DNA from: Rhodobacter sp.
GTDB taxonomy: Bacteria; Pseudomonadota; Alphaproteobacteria; Rhodobacterales; Rhodobacteraceae
Length of the DNA: 64,000 nucleotides
NCBI GenBank assembly: GCA_020637595.1
Contig: JACKKE010000009.1
Location: 142,735-206,734, forward strand
Direction of reading: 5' to 3'
Shown: positions 44,097 to 53,130 of the stretch, piece after piece
How positions within the stretch are numbered: position 1 is the stretch's first letter
How the letters are laid out: each line of letters opens with the position of its first letter
Translations under genes and position numbers: made by a program
Notes under the pieces: generated by a model
Told to the model about the DNA's origin: nothing
The model's input: only the letters and a program-made list of their open reading frames with translations
The model's database searches: none

Positions 44097-45391
44097 ACAT
44101 GCGCAACATCCTGATGTTCGCCGTGATGGCTGGGCTCTTGCTCGCGGTCGGCGCGATGCAGAGCTGGTCGGTCGCGATGGGCCTGCTGAACATGTGCCTG
44201 ATCTCGGCGATCATGGCGCTGGGGGTCAACATCCAGTGGGGCTATGCCGGGCTCTTTTCGGTCGGCACGATGGGCTTTGTCGCGCTCGGCGGGCTGGCTG
44301 TGGTGCTGACCTCGATGCCACCCGTGCATGATGCCTGGGCCGCCGGGGGCGCACGGGTGATCGTGGCGCTGCTGGTCGGGGCCGGAACCATCGTCGCCGC
44401 CTTCTTTGCCTTCCGCCGGATGTCCAAGGGGCTGGCGCGGGCCGGGGTGATGGCGGCGATCCTGATCGGCGGTTTCTTTGCCTATCGCGCGCTTTTCGAC
44501 CCGGCGGTGGACGCGATCGAGAGCACCAACACCGCCGCTGCCGGCTACCTCGGCGGGCTGGGCCTGCCGGTGCTGCTGAGCTGGGCGGTCGGTGGCGCTC
44601 TCGCCGCCGCGGTGGCCTGGGTGATCGGCAAGGTCAGCCTGGGGCTGCGGTCGGATTACCTGGCCATCGCCACGCTGGGGATTGCCGAAACCATCATCGC
44701 GGTGCTCAAGAACGAGGACTGGCTGTCGCGCGGCGTGCGCAACGTGAACGGCCTGCCGCGCCCGGTTCCCTACGAGGTCGACCTGCAGGCCAGCGCGACC
44801 TTCCTGTCCTGGACCGACCGGCTGGGCTTTGACCCGGTCGAGGCCTCGTCGCTCTTCGTCAAGGGTTCCTATGCGCTGCTGTTCATCGTCGTGCTGGGGC
44901 TGGTGATCTGGCTGTCGGAAAGCGCGTGGAACTCGCCCTGGGGCCGGATGATGCGCGCGATCCGCGACAACGAGACCGCGGCCAAGGCGATGGGCAAGGA
45001 CGTGACCGCCCGTCACCTGCAGGTGTTCATCCTGGGCGCGGCGGTCTGCGGGCTGGCCGGGGCGATGATGACCACGCTCGACGGGTTGATGACCCCGGGC
45101 GCCTATCAGCCCCTGCGCTTCACTTTCCTGATCTGGGTGATGGTGATTGTCGGCGGCTCGGGCAACAACTGGGGTTCGGTGCTGGGCGGCTTCCTGATCT
45201 GGTTCCTCTGGGTCGAGGTCGAACCCATCGGCTTGTGGGTGATGAACGGGATCACCGCCTTCATGCCCGAAGGGTCCGCCCTGCGCGAACACCTGCTGGA
45301 TTCCGCCGCGCATATGCGCCTGATCACGATGGGGGTGATCCTGCTGCTGGTCCTGCGCTTTGCCCCGCGCGGGTTGATCCCCGAAAAGTAA
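44093..45391 (+). CDS. livM: Branched-chain amino-acid ABC transporter permease
   Basis: A 432-residue inner-membrane permease, longer than many LivM proteins because of an insertion around residues 75-155 containing two extra hydrophobic segments. Family blocks are ALGVNIQWGYAGLFSVG (~42-58), SDYLAIATLGIAETI, NSPWGRMMRAIRDNETAAKAMGKD (the cytoplasmic coupling loop), VCGLAGAMMTT and IVGGSGNNWGSVLGGF. It is the last gene of the liv operon; a glycerate kinase gene follows 60 bases later on the same strand and may be co-transcribed. Confidence 0.9.
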   Translation: MNMRNILMFAVMAGLLLAVGAMQSWSVAMGLLNMCLISAIMALGVNIQWGYAGLFSVGTMGFVALGGLAVVLTSMPPVHDAWAAGGARVIVALLVGAGTIVAAFFAFRRMSKGLARAGVMAAILIGGFFAYRALFDPAVDAIESTNTAAAGYLGGLGLPVLLSWAVGGALAAAVAWVIGKVSLGLRSDYLAIATLGIAETIIAVLKNEDWLSRGVRNVNGLPRPVPYEVDLQASATFLSWTDRLGFDPVEASSLFVKGSYALLFIVVLGLVIWLSESAWNSPWGRMMRAIRDNETAAKAMGKDVTARHLQVFILGAAVCGLAGAMMTTLDGLMTPGAYQPLRFTFLIWVMVIVGGSGNNWGSVLGGFLIWFLWVEVEPIGLWVMNGITAFMPEGSALREHLLDSAAHMRLITMGVILLLVLRFAPRGLIPEK

Positions 45392-45451
45392 CCCCGACCG
45401 CCGCGCCCCGCCTTGGGCGCGGCGGTTGCGCCCGGCTCTGGCAGGGAACCG

Positions 45452-46708
45452 ATGGACGATCCGCCGCACTTCCTTCGCACGCTGTTTGACAAGGCCGTCG
45501 AGGTCGCGGACCCGATGCGCTCGCTTGCCGCGCATCTGCCGCCAAAACCTGCGGGCCGGGTGGTGGTGATCGGCGCCGGCAAGGCCAGCGCCCGCATGGC
45601 CGAGGCGGTCGAGGCCGCCTGGGGCCCCTGCGAGGGGCTGGTGATCACCCGCTACGGCTATGCCCGGCCCTGTCAGGGGATCGAGATCGTCGAGGCCGCG
45701 CACCCGGTCCCCGATCAGGCCGGTGCCGAGGCCACCGCGCGGATGCTGGCCTTGCTTCAGGGCCTGGGCGAGGGCGATTTCGTGCTGGCGCTGATCTCGG
45801 GCGGGGCCTCGGCCCTGTTGATCGCTCCGGTCGAGGGCGTGACCCTGGCCGAGAAACAGGCGGTCAACGCCGCGCTCCTGGCCTCGGGCGCGCCGATCGA
45901 CCGGATGAACACCCTGCGCAAGCATCTGAGCCGGGTGAAGGGTGGGCAACTGGCCGCCGCCGCGTATCCTGCCCGAATGCTGGCGCTGATGATTTCGGAT
46001 GTGCCGGGCGATGATCCGGCCTTTATCGGCTCGGGGCCGACGGTGGGCGATGCCTCGACCGCGGACGACGCCCGTGCGGTGCTGGACCGCTGGCAGGTCG
46101 CCGTGCCCGCCAGCGTGCGCGCCGCGCTGAGCCGCCCAACCGGGGTGATCGCGCCCGGCGACATCCGGCTCTCGCGCACCGAGAACCGCATCTACGCCGC
46201 CCCGGCGCAATCGCTCGCCGCCGCCGCTGAGATGGCTCGCGCGCAGGGCTGCGAGGTGCGCCTTCTGGGCGATGCGCTGGAAGGCGAGGCCCGCGACGTT
46301 GCCGCTGACATGGCGCGGCAGGCGTTGGCGATCCGCGCGGGGCTGGCCCCCGGCGCGGCCCCCGTGCTGCTCCTCTCAGGCGGCGAGTTGACGGTGACCC
46401 GCACGGGCGAGGGCGTGGGCGGCCCGAACGCCGAATTCTGCCTGGCGCTGGCGATCGCCCTGAACGGCGCACCCGGCATCCATGCGCTGGCCTGCGACAC
46501 CGACGGCGTCGATGGCGCGGCCGAGGTGGCCGGCGCCCTGATCGGCCCCGAGACCCTGGCGCGTGCCCGGGCGGCGGGCATCGACCCGTTGGCGGCACTG
46601 GCGCGCAACGACGCGCACGGCTTCTTCGGCGCGGTCGGCGGTCAGGTGGTGACCGGCCCGACCCTGACCAACGTCAACGATTTCCGCGCGATCCTGATCC
46701 AGGCCTGA
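45452..46708 (+). CDS. Glycerate 2-kinase (GckA/TtuD, DUF4147-MOFRL type)
   Basis: A 418-residue kinase that phosphorylates D-glycerate to 2-phosphoglycerate, as used in the serine cycle, glyoxylate and tartrate routes. The N-terminal domain has VVVIGAGKASARMAEAV (~36-52), VEAAHPVPDQAG and LALISGGASALLIAP; the middle has NTLRKHLSRVKGGQLAA and LMISDVPGDDPAFIGSGPTV; the MOFRL domain ends with LLLSGGELTVT, GVGGPNAEFCLALA and ACDTDGVDG. The ATG at 45452 (MDDPPHFLRTLF) has GGGAA upstream and fits the family; the frame opens earlier at 45413 without support. It converges on the P450 gene with 4 bases between stops. Confidence 0.9.
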   Translation: MDDPPHFLRTLFDKAVEVADPMRSLAAHLPPKPAGRVVVIGAGKASARMAEAVEAAWGPCEGLVITRYGYARPCQGIEIVEAAHPVPDQAGAEATARMLALLQGLGEGDFVLALISGGASALLIAPVEGVTLAEKQAVNAALLASGAPIDRMNTLRKHLSRVKGGQLAAAAYPARMLALMISDVPGDDPAFIGSGPTVGDASTADDARAVLDRWQVAVPASVRAALSRPTGVIAPGDIRLSRTENRIYAAPAQSLAAAAEMARAQGCEVRLLGDALEGEARDVAADMARQALAIRAGLAPGAAPVLLLSGGELTVTRTGEGVGGPNAEFCLALAIALNGAPGIHALACDTDGVDGAAEVAGALIGPETLARARAAGIDPLAALARNDAHGFFGAVGGQVVTGPTLTNVNDFRAILIQA

Positions 46709-46712
46709 CCGC

Positions 46713-47879
46713 TCAGGCGTCCCACAGGACATGCATCGACAAGGGCCCCCGGAACGCCCAGCCGCCAAACCGCGCGGGGTTTTCCGGGTCCAGCCGCAGT
46801 CCGGGCAGGGCGTCGAACAGCATCGGTAGCGCGACCTCGGCGATCAGCGCCCGCGCCGCCCAGGCCCCGGCGCAGAAATGCGGGCCTGCGCCGAAGGGGA
46901 TCGACTTCTGCCGGTCCTGCAGCAGGTCAAAGGCCTCGGGGTTGGTAAAACAGCCCTCGTCGCGGTTGGCGGATCCGAACATCAGGAAGGCCATGCTGCC
47001 TTCTTCCAGCGTCACCCCGTCCACCGTCGCGGTCTGCGCAATGCGGCGCGGTGACATGCCGATGGGCGAGATCCATCGCGCGTATTCCTCGAACGCGTCC
47101 TTCCAACTGGCCTGCCCGGCGGCGATCTGCGCCAGCGCCTGCGGATGAGTCAGCAGCGCCCAGGCCGCGCCGGCGATGGCGTCGCGCGGCTCGTTCTGCC
47201 CGCCGGAAATGGCCAGCTTGATATTCGCCCGCACCTGCGCATCCGACATCCCGGCCCGCCGCTGCACCGAGAGCAGCGAATGGTCGGGGGCCGTGTCGAC
47301 CACCGGGATCATCGCGTCGATGTGGCGGTCGATCGAATCCGTGCAATCATGGCACCGCGCCTCGACCGCCGGATCGCCCAGATAGTTCGCGCACCCGTCG
47401 ATCATCCCCTGGCTGACGCGGTCCATCTCGCGCCAGTCCATGTTGCGCAACCCGGTGATCGCCTTGAGCGCCTCGGCAGACAGAGCCATCGCATAGTCGG
47501 TGACCAGATTGGCGGCACCGGCCGGGCGCAGATCGGCCAGGATCCGGGCGGCGGTGGTGCGGAATTCCTCCAGCCAGACGGTCTTGACGGTTTTCGGCGA
47601 GACGGTCGGAAAGATCGCTTCGCGCTCGACGCGATGCACCTCGCCGTCCTTGCGCATCATATTCTGGCCCATCAGCCGGGTCATCAGCCCCTGCGGCTGC
47701 ACCGAGGAAAACACCGCGATGTTCTTTTCCTCGCGCCAGACCGCATCGCGCCGGGTCAGCAAGGTTGCGCGCAGCTGCGGGACGAAAGCAATCGGCGCCT
47801 CGGCGCGCAGTCGCGCGAGGGTCGGATAAGGGTCGGCCCAGAACGCGGCGGGGTCGATGTCGATCACGGGGGCGTTCAT
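46713..47879 (-). CDS. Cytochrome P450
   Basis: A 388-residue soluble bacterial P450. The heme loop FGAGPHFCAGAW carries Cys336; the ExxR pair is in EEYARW (~256); the substrate-side RIAQTAT and FGSANRDEG blocks follow the usual order. The I-helix oxygen-activation segment reads GGQNEP (226-231), so the usual acid-Thr pair (A-G-x-D/E-T) is replaced, a variant seen in some P450 groups. The ATG at 47879 has GGAG six bases upstream; an in-frame ATG two codons earlier lacks spacing. No ferredoxin or reductase gene adjoins it. Substrate unknown. Confidence 0.9.
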   Translation of the reverse strand: MNAPVIDIDPAAFWADPYPTLARLRAEAPIAFVPQLRATLLTRRDAVWREEKNIAVFSSVQPQGLMTRLMGQNMMRKDGEVHRVEREAIFPTVSPKTVKTVWLEEFRTTAARILADLRPAGAANLVTDYAMALSAEALKAITGLRNMDWREMDRVSQGMIDGCANYLGDPAVEARCHDCTDSIDRHIDAMIPVVDTAPDHSLLSVQRRAGMSDAQVRANIKLAISGGQNEPRDAIAGAAWALLTHPQALAQIAAGQASWKDAFEEYARWISPIGMSPRRIAQTATVDGVTLEEGSMAFLMFGSANRDEGCFTNPEAFDLLQDRQKSIPFGAGPHFCAGAWAARALIAEVALPMLFDALPGLRLDPENPARFGGWAFRGPLSMHVLWDA

Positions 47880-47955
47880 GGGCATCTCCGCGGGTTGCAC
47901 TGGCAACAATGCTGACCGCCTTGCGCCTGCGATGCAACGGGAAACCCGCCTGCGC

Positions 47956-47980
47956 TTTCATCTTGCCGCAAATACGCCCG
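47956..47980 (-). repeat. Short interspersed repeat of Rhodobacterales type
   Basis: Read on the minus strand this has GTATTTGCGGCAAGATGAAAG-like content (here GTATTTGCGG then CAAGATGAAA). I know a near-identical motif as very common between genes in this order. A second, looser copy lies at 54498-54522. It lies between the P450 start and the Hint protein stop. Confidence 0.4.
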
Positions 47981-48077
47981 CCCCGGCCGGATGCGGGCGC
48001 CGTGGTGGTGGATGGCGCGAAACGCACAGGGCCGCCCCGATCCGGGACGGCCCTGGCAATGGCATGGACAGCCAGGC

Positions 48078-50000
48078 TCAGGCGGCGAAGAGCCCCTGGG
48101 CCTCGGCGCTGTTCAGCACCGGCCGCGCCGCGGCAAAGGCCTGGCGGCCCGCCTCGGTCGCCAGCTCCGGGAACAGCCCCAGCAGTTCCGCCCGGGTCGC
48201 CGCGTCCAGCGCCCCCATCACCGCCTCGGCGGGCTGGAAGCTCTCGGTCCAGGCGCCCTCGGCGCGGATGATCTGATGCGCGTCGCACATCACGTGGATA
48301 TAGCTCACGCCCTCGGTCAGATCCTGGCTCACGCCCGGCAGGCCCAGCAGATCCGCCGCGCAGACCAGCACCTCGCGCTCGCCGAACATCAGTTCCGCCC
48401 GCGCGCCGGTGATCAGCATCCGGTGGCGCGGCGAGACGATCAGGTCGCGCTCGGGCAGGCCGCGGCCCAGCGCCCCGGCGGCGATGCGCACCGGCGCGGC
48501 GGCCGGCACGCGGGCCAGATCGGCCGCGCTCAGGTCGCGCCGGCCGACCCAGGCCAGCGGCTGATAGCCGTGGTCGCGGGTCAGCACCTTGTCGCCCGGG
48601 GCCAGATCCTCGACCGCCACCTTGCCGCGCAGCGTGTCGATCATCGTGCCGGGGGTGAAGCAGAGGATCTCCTCGAAATTCTCGAAATACATCCGCGAGC
48701 CGTCGGGGAAATCGACATAGCCCGACATCGTCATCGTGCCCGGAGGCGCCCCGGCCCCGGTATAGGGCACCGAGCTGGTGATCGTCACGACCGGCGCCGG
48801 ATCCCCGGGGTTCGCCGGCGTCGGCAGTTCCAGCGTGTCGAACCCGTCCGAACCGTCAACCACACCCGTCGTCGACGTCACAACCTGCACGTTGTCGTTG
48901 CCCGAACCCAGGCGCAGCGCCTCGATCTCGCGGAAATTCGTGGTGCCGGTGCCGTTGCCGATCGTGCCCTGCTCGTCGCCGGTATAGATCACGGTGACAT
49001 CCTCGCTCAGGCCGCCGCCGTCGATCGTGTCGCCGTTGGTTTCACCGGTTTCGCCGCCGGTAATGTCGTGATTGCCGAAGCCGTCCGAGATCACGAAGGT
49101 ATCGTCGCCCGACCCGCCATAGGCCGTGTCGTTGCCGCCATCGAGGACCAGCGTGTCATTGCCATAGCCCGGTTCGGCGGGGTCCGAGGGCGACAGGCCG
49201 CCGTGGTCACCCGGATTGTTGTCGCCGATCAGGCTGTCGTCGCCCGCACCGCCGATGATCAGGTCGTCACCCGCGCCGCCGATCAGCTTGTCGTCGCCCT
49301 TGTTGCCATAGAGCGTGTCGTCGCCGGCGTCGCCCCAAAGCGTGTCGTTGTCGGCGCCGCCCCAGAGTTCGTCGTTGCCGTCACCGCCGAACAGCCAGTC
49401 GTTCCCCGACCCGCCTTCGATGGTGTCGTCGCCCCAGCCGCCATAGACGGTGTCGTTGCCCGCACCAGCGTCGACATGAGAGCCAGAGTTGGTGAATTCA
49501 TCGCCCTGCGCGTCGATATAGCCGACGGCGATGGTCTCGTCGGCATCGGTGCCGTTGACGATACCATCGGCCACCGCGATGCCCACGCCGACGTCGGACA
49601 GGTCGGTTTCGTCGACCGGACCGCTGCCCGTCAGGGTGTCGAGGGTGACCGACGAGGTGTTGCCATAGGTCGCCGTGCCGTCGAGGAACATGCCGACCAT
49701 CGTGCCGTCGTCGAGGGTGACGATGGCAAAGGGCACGTTCGAGGCCGTCGAGGCGCCGTTGTCATAGGCCACCGAGGCGTCAAAGATGTCGATCGCACTG
49801 ACCGTGAGGGCGGTGCCGCCGACCGAGACGGTATCCCCGACGCCCAGCGACCCCGGGGTCGCGGTCGAGGTCACGATATTGTCGAGGTCGGTGACAATCC
49901 CGCCCGAAGGGTCAGAGGCGCCGTTGTAGTCCAGGCGAGTCCCTTCGGCGGTCGAGGCACCGGGGGTCAGGGTGATGGTGTTCGCGGAAAGATCAGCCAT
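48078..50000 (-). CDS. Secreted RTX-repeat protein with a C-terminal Hint domain
   Basis: A 640-residue acidic protein. After a ~150-residue N-terminal region come RTX calcium-binding nonapeptides (about 177-300: GAGNDTVYGG, GSGNDWLFGG, GAGDDLIIGG and others), then further GGxG-like turns. A Hint (hedgehog/intein) domain begins with Cys447 in ILCFTPGTMIDT; GKVAVEDLAPGDKVLT, SPRHRML (~523-529) and CDAHQIIRAEGAWTESF (~572) follow, the Hint_2 pattern of Rhodobacterales. RTX repeats imply type I secretion and Ca-dependent folding outside the cell; the Hint domain may cleave itself at Cys447. The ATG at 50000 is used; upstream in-frame sequence lacks repeat character. Function unknown, perhaps surface or release-type protein. 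Confidence 0.85.
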   Translation of the reverse strand: MADLSANTITLTPGASTAEGTRLDYNGASDPSGGIVTDLDNIVTSTATPGSLGVGDTVSVGGTALTVSAIDIFDASVAYDNGASTASNVPFAIVTLDDGTMVGMFLDGTATYGNTSSVTLDTLTGSGPVDETDLSDVGVGIAVADGIVNGTDADETIAVGYIDAQGDEFTNSGSHVDAGAGNDTVYGGWGDDTIEGGSGNDWLFGGDGNDELWGGADNDTLWGDAGDDTLYGNKGDDKLIGGAGDDLIIGGAGDDSLIGDNNPGDHGGLSPSDPAEPGYGNDTLVLDGGNDTAYGGSGDDTFVISDGFGNHDITGGETGETNGDTIDGGGLSEDVTVIYTGDEQGTIGNGTGTTNFREIEALRLGSGNDNVQVVTSTTGVVDGSDGFDTLELPTPANPGDPAPVVTITSSVPYTGAGAPPGTMTMSGYVDFPDGSRMYFENFEEILCFTPGTMIDTLRGKVAVEDLAPGDKVLTRDHGYQPLAWVGRRDLSAADLARVPAAAPVRIAAGALGRGLPERDLIVSPRHRMLITGARAELMFGEREVLVCAADLLGLPGVSQDLTEGVSYIHVMCDAHQIIRAEGAWTESFQPAEAVMGALDAATRAELLGLFPELATEAGRQAFAAARPVLNSAEAQGLFAA

Positions 50001-50345
50001 GATGAGATGCTCGATTTGGGGGCCGTCAACGGGGGATCCGCGCGGCGTTTCAGGGTTGCCTGTCGTCAGACGTGAACCGGCCGGGGGGTGTTTTCGCTGG
50101 ATTGGGCGCGGGTCATTGGTCTGGTCTCCTGCACGACAGAGTGGATCAGTGTTCAGGTCTAGCCCCGGAATGTGGGCGATCTTGGCCCGAAATCGGGCTT
50201 TAATTGGGCAAACGGGGACAATCGCGCCGGAACGGGCGGATTGCGTGGAAATCGTTAACGGAGGTGGTCGGGGAAACAGAGGTTGACGTTGCAACCGGCT
50301 ATGTCAAAGGTGCGCGGCACGAGGCGTGCGTTGAGGGAGGCGGCG
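50001..50345. other. Divergent intergenic region between the RTX/Hint gene and the sulfatase gene
   Basis: These 345 bases must hold promoters for both neighbours. A short hairpin (GCCCG-AAAT-CGGGC, 50185-50198, then TTTAATT) lies in the middle but belongs to no gene end. The right half is AT-richer. TTGACG at 50283 resembles a -35 box but has no -10 at correct spacing. No gene was seen. Confidence 0.4.
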
Positions 50346-51956
50346 ATGGCAAAGAATGTCCTGTTCATCATGTGTGACCAGCTGAGGTGGGATTACCTGG
50401 GCCACGAGGGACATCCGACCATCCGAACCCCGAACATCGACGCGCTGGCTGCGCGCGGGGTGCGGTTCTCGCGGGCCTATGTTCAATCGCCGATCTGCGG
50501 CCCGTCGCGGATGAGCACCTATACCGGGCGCTACCCCCTCAGCCACGGGGCGCGTTGGAACGGCTGGCCGCTCAGGGTGGGGGAATGGACGCTGGGCGAC
50601 CACCTCAACCGGTTCGGCGCCCGCGCGGTGCTCTGCGGCAAGACCCACGCAGCCGCCGATGTCGCCGGCATGACACGGCTGGGGATCGACCCCGACAGCG
50701 CGCAGGGCCGTCACATTGGCGAGGCGGGCTTTGACGTCTGGGACCGTCTCGACGGGCTGCACCCGCCGGCGGTCAAGCAACCGTCGCATTATAACGACTA
50801 CCTGCGCGCGCAGGGCTTTGACGGCGAGAACCCGTGGCAGGACTGGGCCGCGACCGCTGTCGCCCCGGACGGCAGCCTGCATGACGGCTGGATGAACGAG
50901 AATGCCCATCTGCCGGCCCGGATCCCCGAGGCGCATTCGGAAACCGCCTATTCCACCAACCGGGCGATGGAATTCATCGACCAGGCCGGCGATACGCCCT
51001 GGTGCCTGCACCTGTCCTATATCAAGCCGCACTGGCCGATCCTGGCGCCGGCGCCCTATCACGCGATGTATGGCTCCGACGACGTGATCCCCGTGCACCG
51101 CAGCGACCGGGAACTGGCCGATTTCCACCCGGTCTATGCCGCGGCCGCGGCCAAGAAATTTGCCACCATCTATCGGCGTCCCGGCGCGCGCGAGCGGATG
51201 ACAGCGACCTATATGGGGCTGATCACCCAGGTCGACGACCATATCGGTCGGCTGATGGCCTGGCTGGATGAGACCGGGCGGTCGAAGGACACGCTGATCA
51301 TCTTCACCTCGGATCACGGGGATTATCTGGGCGACCACTGGATGGGCGAAAAGGAGTTCTTCCACGAGGCCTCGGTTCGCGTGCCGCTGATCGTCGTCGA
51401 TCCCTCGCCCGAGGCCGACGCCACGCGCGGCACCGTCGACAACCGGCTGGTCGAGGCCATCGACCTGGTGCCGACCATCGTCGACTACATGGGCGGCGAG
51501 GTGCAGGGGCATATCCTGGAAGGGCGCTCGCTCATGCCGCTGATCCGGGGCGAGCAGCCCTCCTGGCGCGACGTGGTGTTCTCCGAGGCGGACTACGCCG
51601 CCGGGCCGATGCGCAAGGCGCTGGGGCGCGATCCGTCGAACTGCCGGATGGTGATGGCCTTTGACGGGCGCTGGAAATACATCGAATCGCAGGGGTTCCG
51701 GCCGATGCTGTTCGATCTGCAGACCGATCCCGACGAATTCGTGGACCTGGGCGCGGATCCCCGGTTCGAGGCCGAGCGCGCGCGGCTGAAAGGCAAGATC
51801 ACCGATTGGGCGCTGGGGCTGAAGACCCGGGTGACGATCAGCGACGAGCAGATTGCGCAGGGTAGGCCACCCTTCGCCGCAGGCATTTTCGTGGGCTTCT
51901 GGGACGAGGCGGAAAAGGCGGCGGCGCTCGATGGGCTGAAGGCTAGAAAAGGCTGA
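50346..51956 (+). CDS. Sulfatase-superfamily hydrolase, sulfatase or phosphonate monoesterase type
   Basis: A 536-residue alkaline-phosphatase-fold hydrolase. The active-site motif CGPSR (Cys51, C-x-P-S-R) is that of sulfatases whose Cys becomes formylglycine. Metal ligands are in IMCDQLRWD (Asp11) and in FTSDHGDYLGDHWMGEKEFFHE. The stretch LHLSYIKPHWPILAPAPYHAMY and TATYMGLITQVDDHIGRL, TGRSKDTLIIFTSDHG recall phosphonate monoester hydrolase/phosphodiesterases, which share the same Cys chemistry. No signal peptide is visible, so it is cytoplasmic. GAGGGAGG precedes the ATG at 50346. It may desulfate or dephosphonate small molecules; a link with the sulfated glycan is only suggestive. Its 3' end overlaps dinB by 14 bases. 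Confidence 0.85.
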   Translation: MAKNVLFIMCDQLRWDYLGHEGHPTIRTPNIDALAARGVRFSRAYVQSPICGPSRMSTYTGRYPLSHGARWNGWPLRVGEWTLGDHLNRFGARAVLCGKTHAAADVAGMTRLGIDPDSAQGRHIGEAGFDVWDRLDGLHPPAVKQPSHYNDYLRAQGFDGENPWQDWAATAVAPDGSLHDGWMNENAHLPARIPEAHSETAYSTNRAMEFIDQAGDTPWCLHLSYIKPHWPILAPAPYHAMYGSDDVIPVHRSDRELADFHPVYAAAAAKKFATIYRRPGARERMTATYMGLITQVDDHIGRLMAWLDETGRSKDTLIIFTSDHGDYLGDHWMGEKEFFHEASVRVPLIVVDPSPEADATRGTVDNRLVEAIDLVPTIVDYMGGEVQGHILEGRSLMPLIRGEQPSWRDVVFSEADYAAGPMRKALGRDPSNCRMVMAFDGRWKYIESQGFRPMLFDLQTDPDEFVDLGADPRFEAERARLKGKITDWALGLKTRVTISDEQIAQGRPPFAAGIFVGFWDEAEKAAALDGLKARKG

Positions 51957-53103
51957 GCTGGCGGGCCTCGGCGGGTTCGGTTTCATCGGGGGCGCTCAGG
52001 GTCGAGACGGTGACGCCCAGCAGGCGGATACCCTTGCGGGTGGGAAACAGCGGGTCGAGCAGCGCAATGCTGAGCCCCTCCAGTTCCGCGCTGGAACTCA
52101 AGGGCACCGACAGGGTGCGGCTGCGGGTGATCTGCTGAAAATCGGCGTATTTGACCTTCAGCGTGACGGTGCGCGCGTGCAGATGCCGGTCGCTGGCCTG
52201 CCGCCAGACCTTGGCGGCCAGGGTTTCGACCTCGGCCCGGGCGGTCTCCAGGTCGAAGATGTCGCTGAGAAACGTGTCCTCGGTGCCCAGCGATTTGCGC
52301 GGGCGGTGGGGCTGCACCGCGCGCTCGTCGATGCCGCGGCTGATGCGGTAATACCAGTTGCCGGCCTTGCCGAAATGCTCGCGCAGAAAGGGCAGGGGGC
52401 GGGCACGCAGGTCGGCCCCGGTCAGGATGCCCAGACGCTCCATCTTGGCTGCAGTGGCCGGGCCGACGCCGTGGAACCGCGCCACCGACAGCGCCGCGAC
52501 GAACCCCGGTCCGTCGCGCGGCGGGATCACCGCCTGGCCGTTCGGCTTGTTCAGATCCGACGCCATCTTGGCCAGGAACTTGCAATAGGAAATCCCCGCC
52601 GAGGCGTTGAGCCCGGTCACCGCCTTGATCCGGTCGCGCACCGCCTGTGCCAGCACCGTGGCCGAGGGGATGCCCTGCTTGTTCACCGTCACATCCAGAT
52701 AGGCCTCATCGAGCGACAGCGGCTCGATCAGGTCGGTGTGTTCGGCAAAGACCGCGCGGATCTGGTCGGACACGGCGCGGTAGACGTCGAACCGGGGGCG
52801 GACAAAGATCAGGTCCGGGCATTTGCGGATTGCCGTGACCGAGGGCATCGCCGAGCGCACACCAAAGGCCCGCGCCTCATAGCTGGCGGCGGCGACCACG
52901 CCGCGCGGGCCTGCGCCGCCCACTGCCAGCGGTTTGCCGCGCAGCTCGGGGTTGTCGCGCTGCTCGACCGAGGCATAGAAGGCATCCATGTCGACATGGA
53001 TGATCTTGCGCGTGGCGTGCAGGTCGGGGCGGAATTCGACCGCGTCAGGGGCTGGGGGCAGGGGTGTCACCGGCGATGATCCCGCTTTGTTCCCGCCGAC
53101 CAT
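51943..53103 (-). CDS. dinB: DNA polymerase IV
   Basis: A 386-residue Y-family translesion polymerase. Catalytic acidic residues lie in HVDMDAFYASVEQRD and PLSLDEAYLDVT; GISYCKFLAKMASDLNKP, FHGVGPATAAKMERLGI (the helix-hairpin-helix) and the little-finger block follow. The C-terminal QLSLF is a beta-clamp binding peptide. The N-terminus has about 30 extra residues before RKIIHVDMDAF; the start could be internal, since the first codons carry no clear ribosome site. It converges with, and overlaps, the sulfatase gene by 14 bases. No LexA box was recognised upstream. Confidence 0.94.
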   Translation of the reverse strand: MVGGNKAGSSPVTPLPPAPDAVEFRPDLHATRKIIHVDMDAFYASVEQRDNPELRGKPLAVGGAGPRGVVAAASYEARAFGVRSAMPSVTAIRKCPDLIFVRPRFDVYRAVSDQIRAVFAEHTDLIEPLSLDEAYLDVTVNKQGIPSATVLAQAVRDRIKAVTGLNASAGISYCKFLAKMASDLNKPNGQAVIPPRDGPGFVAALSVARFHGVGPATAAKMERLGILTGADLRARPLPFLREHFGKAGNWYYRISRGIDERAVQPHRPRKSLGTEDTFLSDIFDLETARAEVETLAAKVWRQASDRHLHARTVTLKVKYADFQQITRSRTLSVPLSSSAELEGLSIALLDPLFPTRKGIRLLGVTVSTLSAPDETEPAEARQLSLF

Positions 53104-53130
53104 AACCGATCTCAGGGCCGCAAGGCCAGA

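Noticed and set aside
44012..46210. A 732-codon open frame on the minus strand
   Set aside because: Antisense to livM and the glycerate kinase; low-complexity His/Arg/Gln composition.
49080..49470. Regular short repeats resembling a CRISPR-like array
   Set aside because: They are in frame and encode RTX nonapeptides (GGxGxD); spacing is 27 bases with no unique spacers.
50185..50198. Hairpin GCCCG-AAAT-CGGGC followed by T-rich bases as a terminator
   Set aside because: Five-base stem only, in a divergent gap with no gene ending there.
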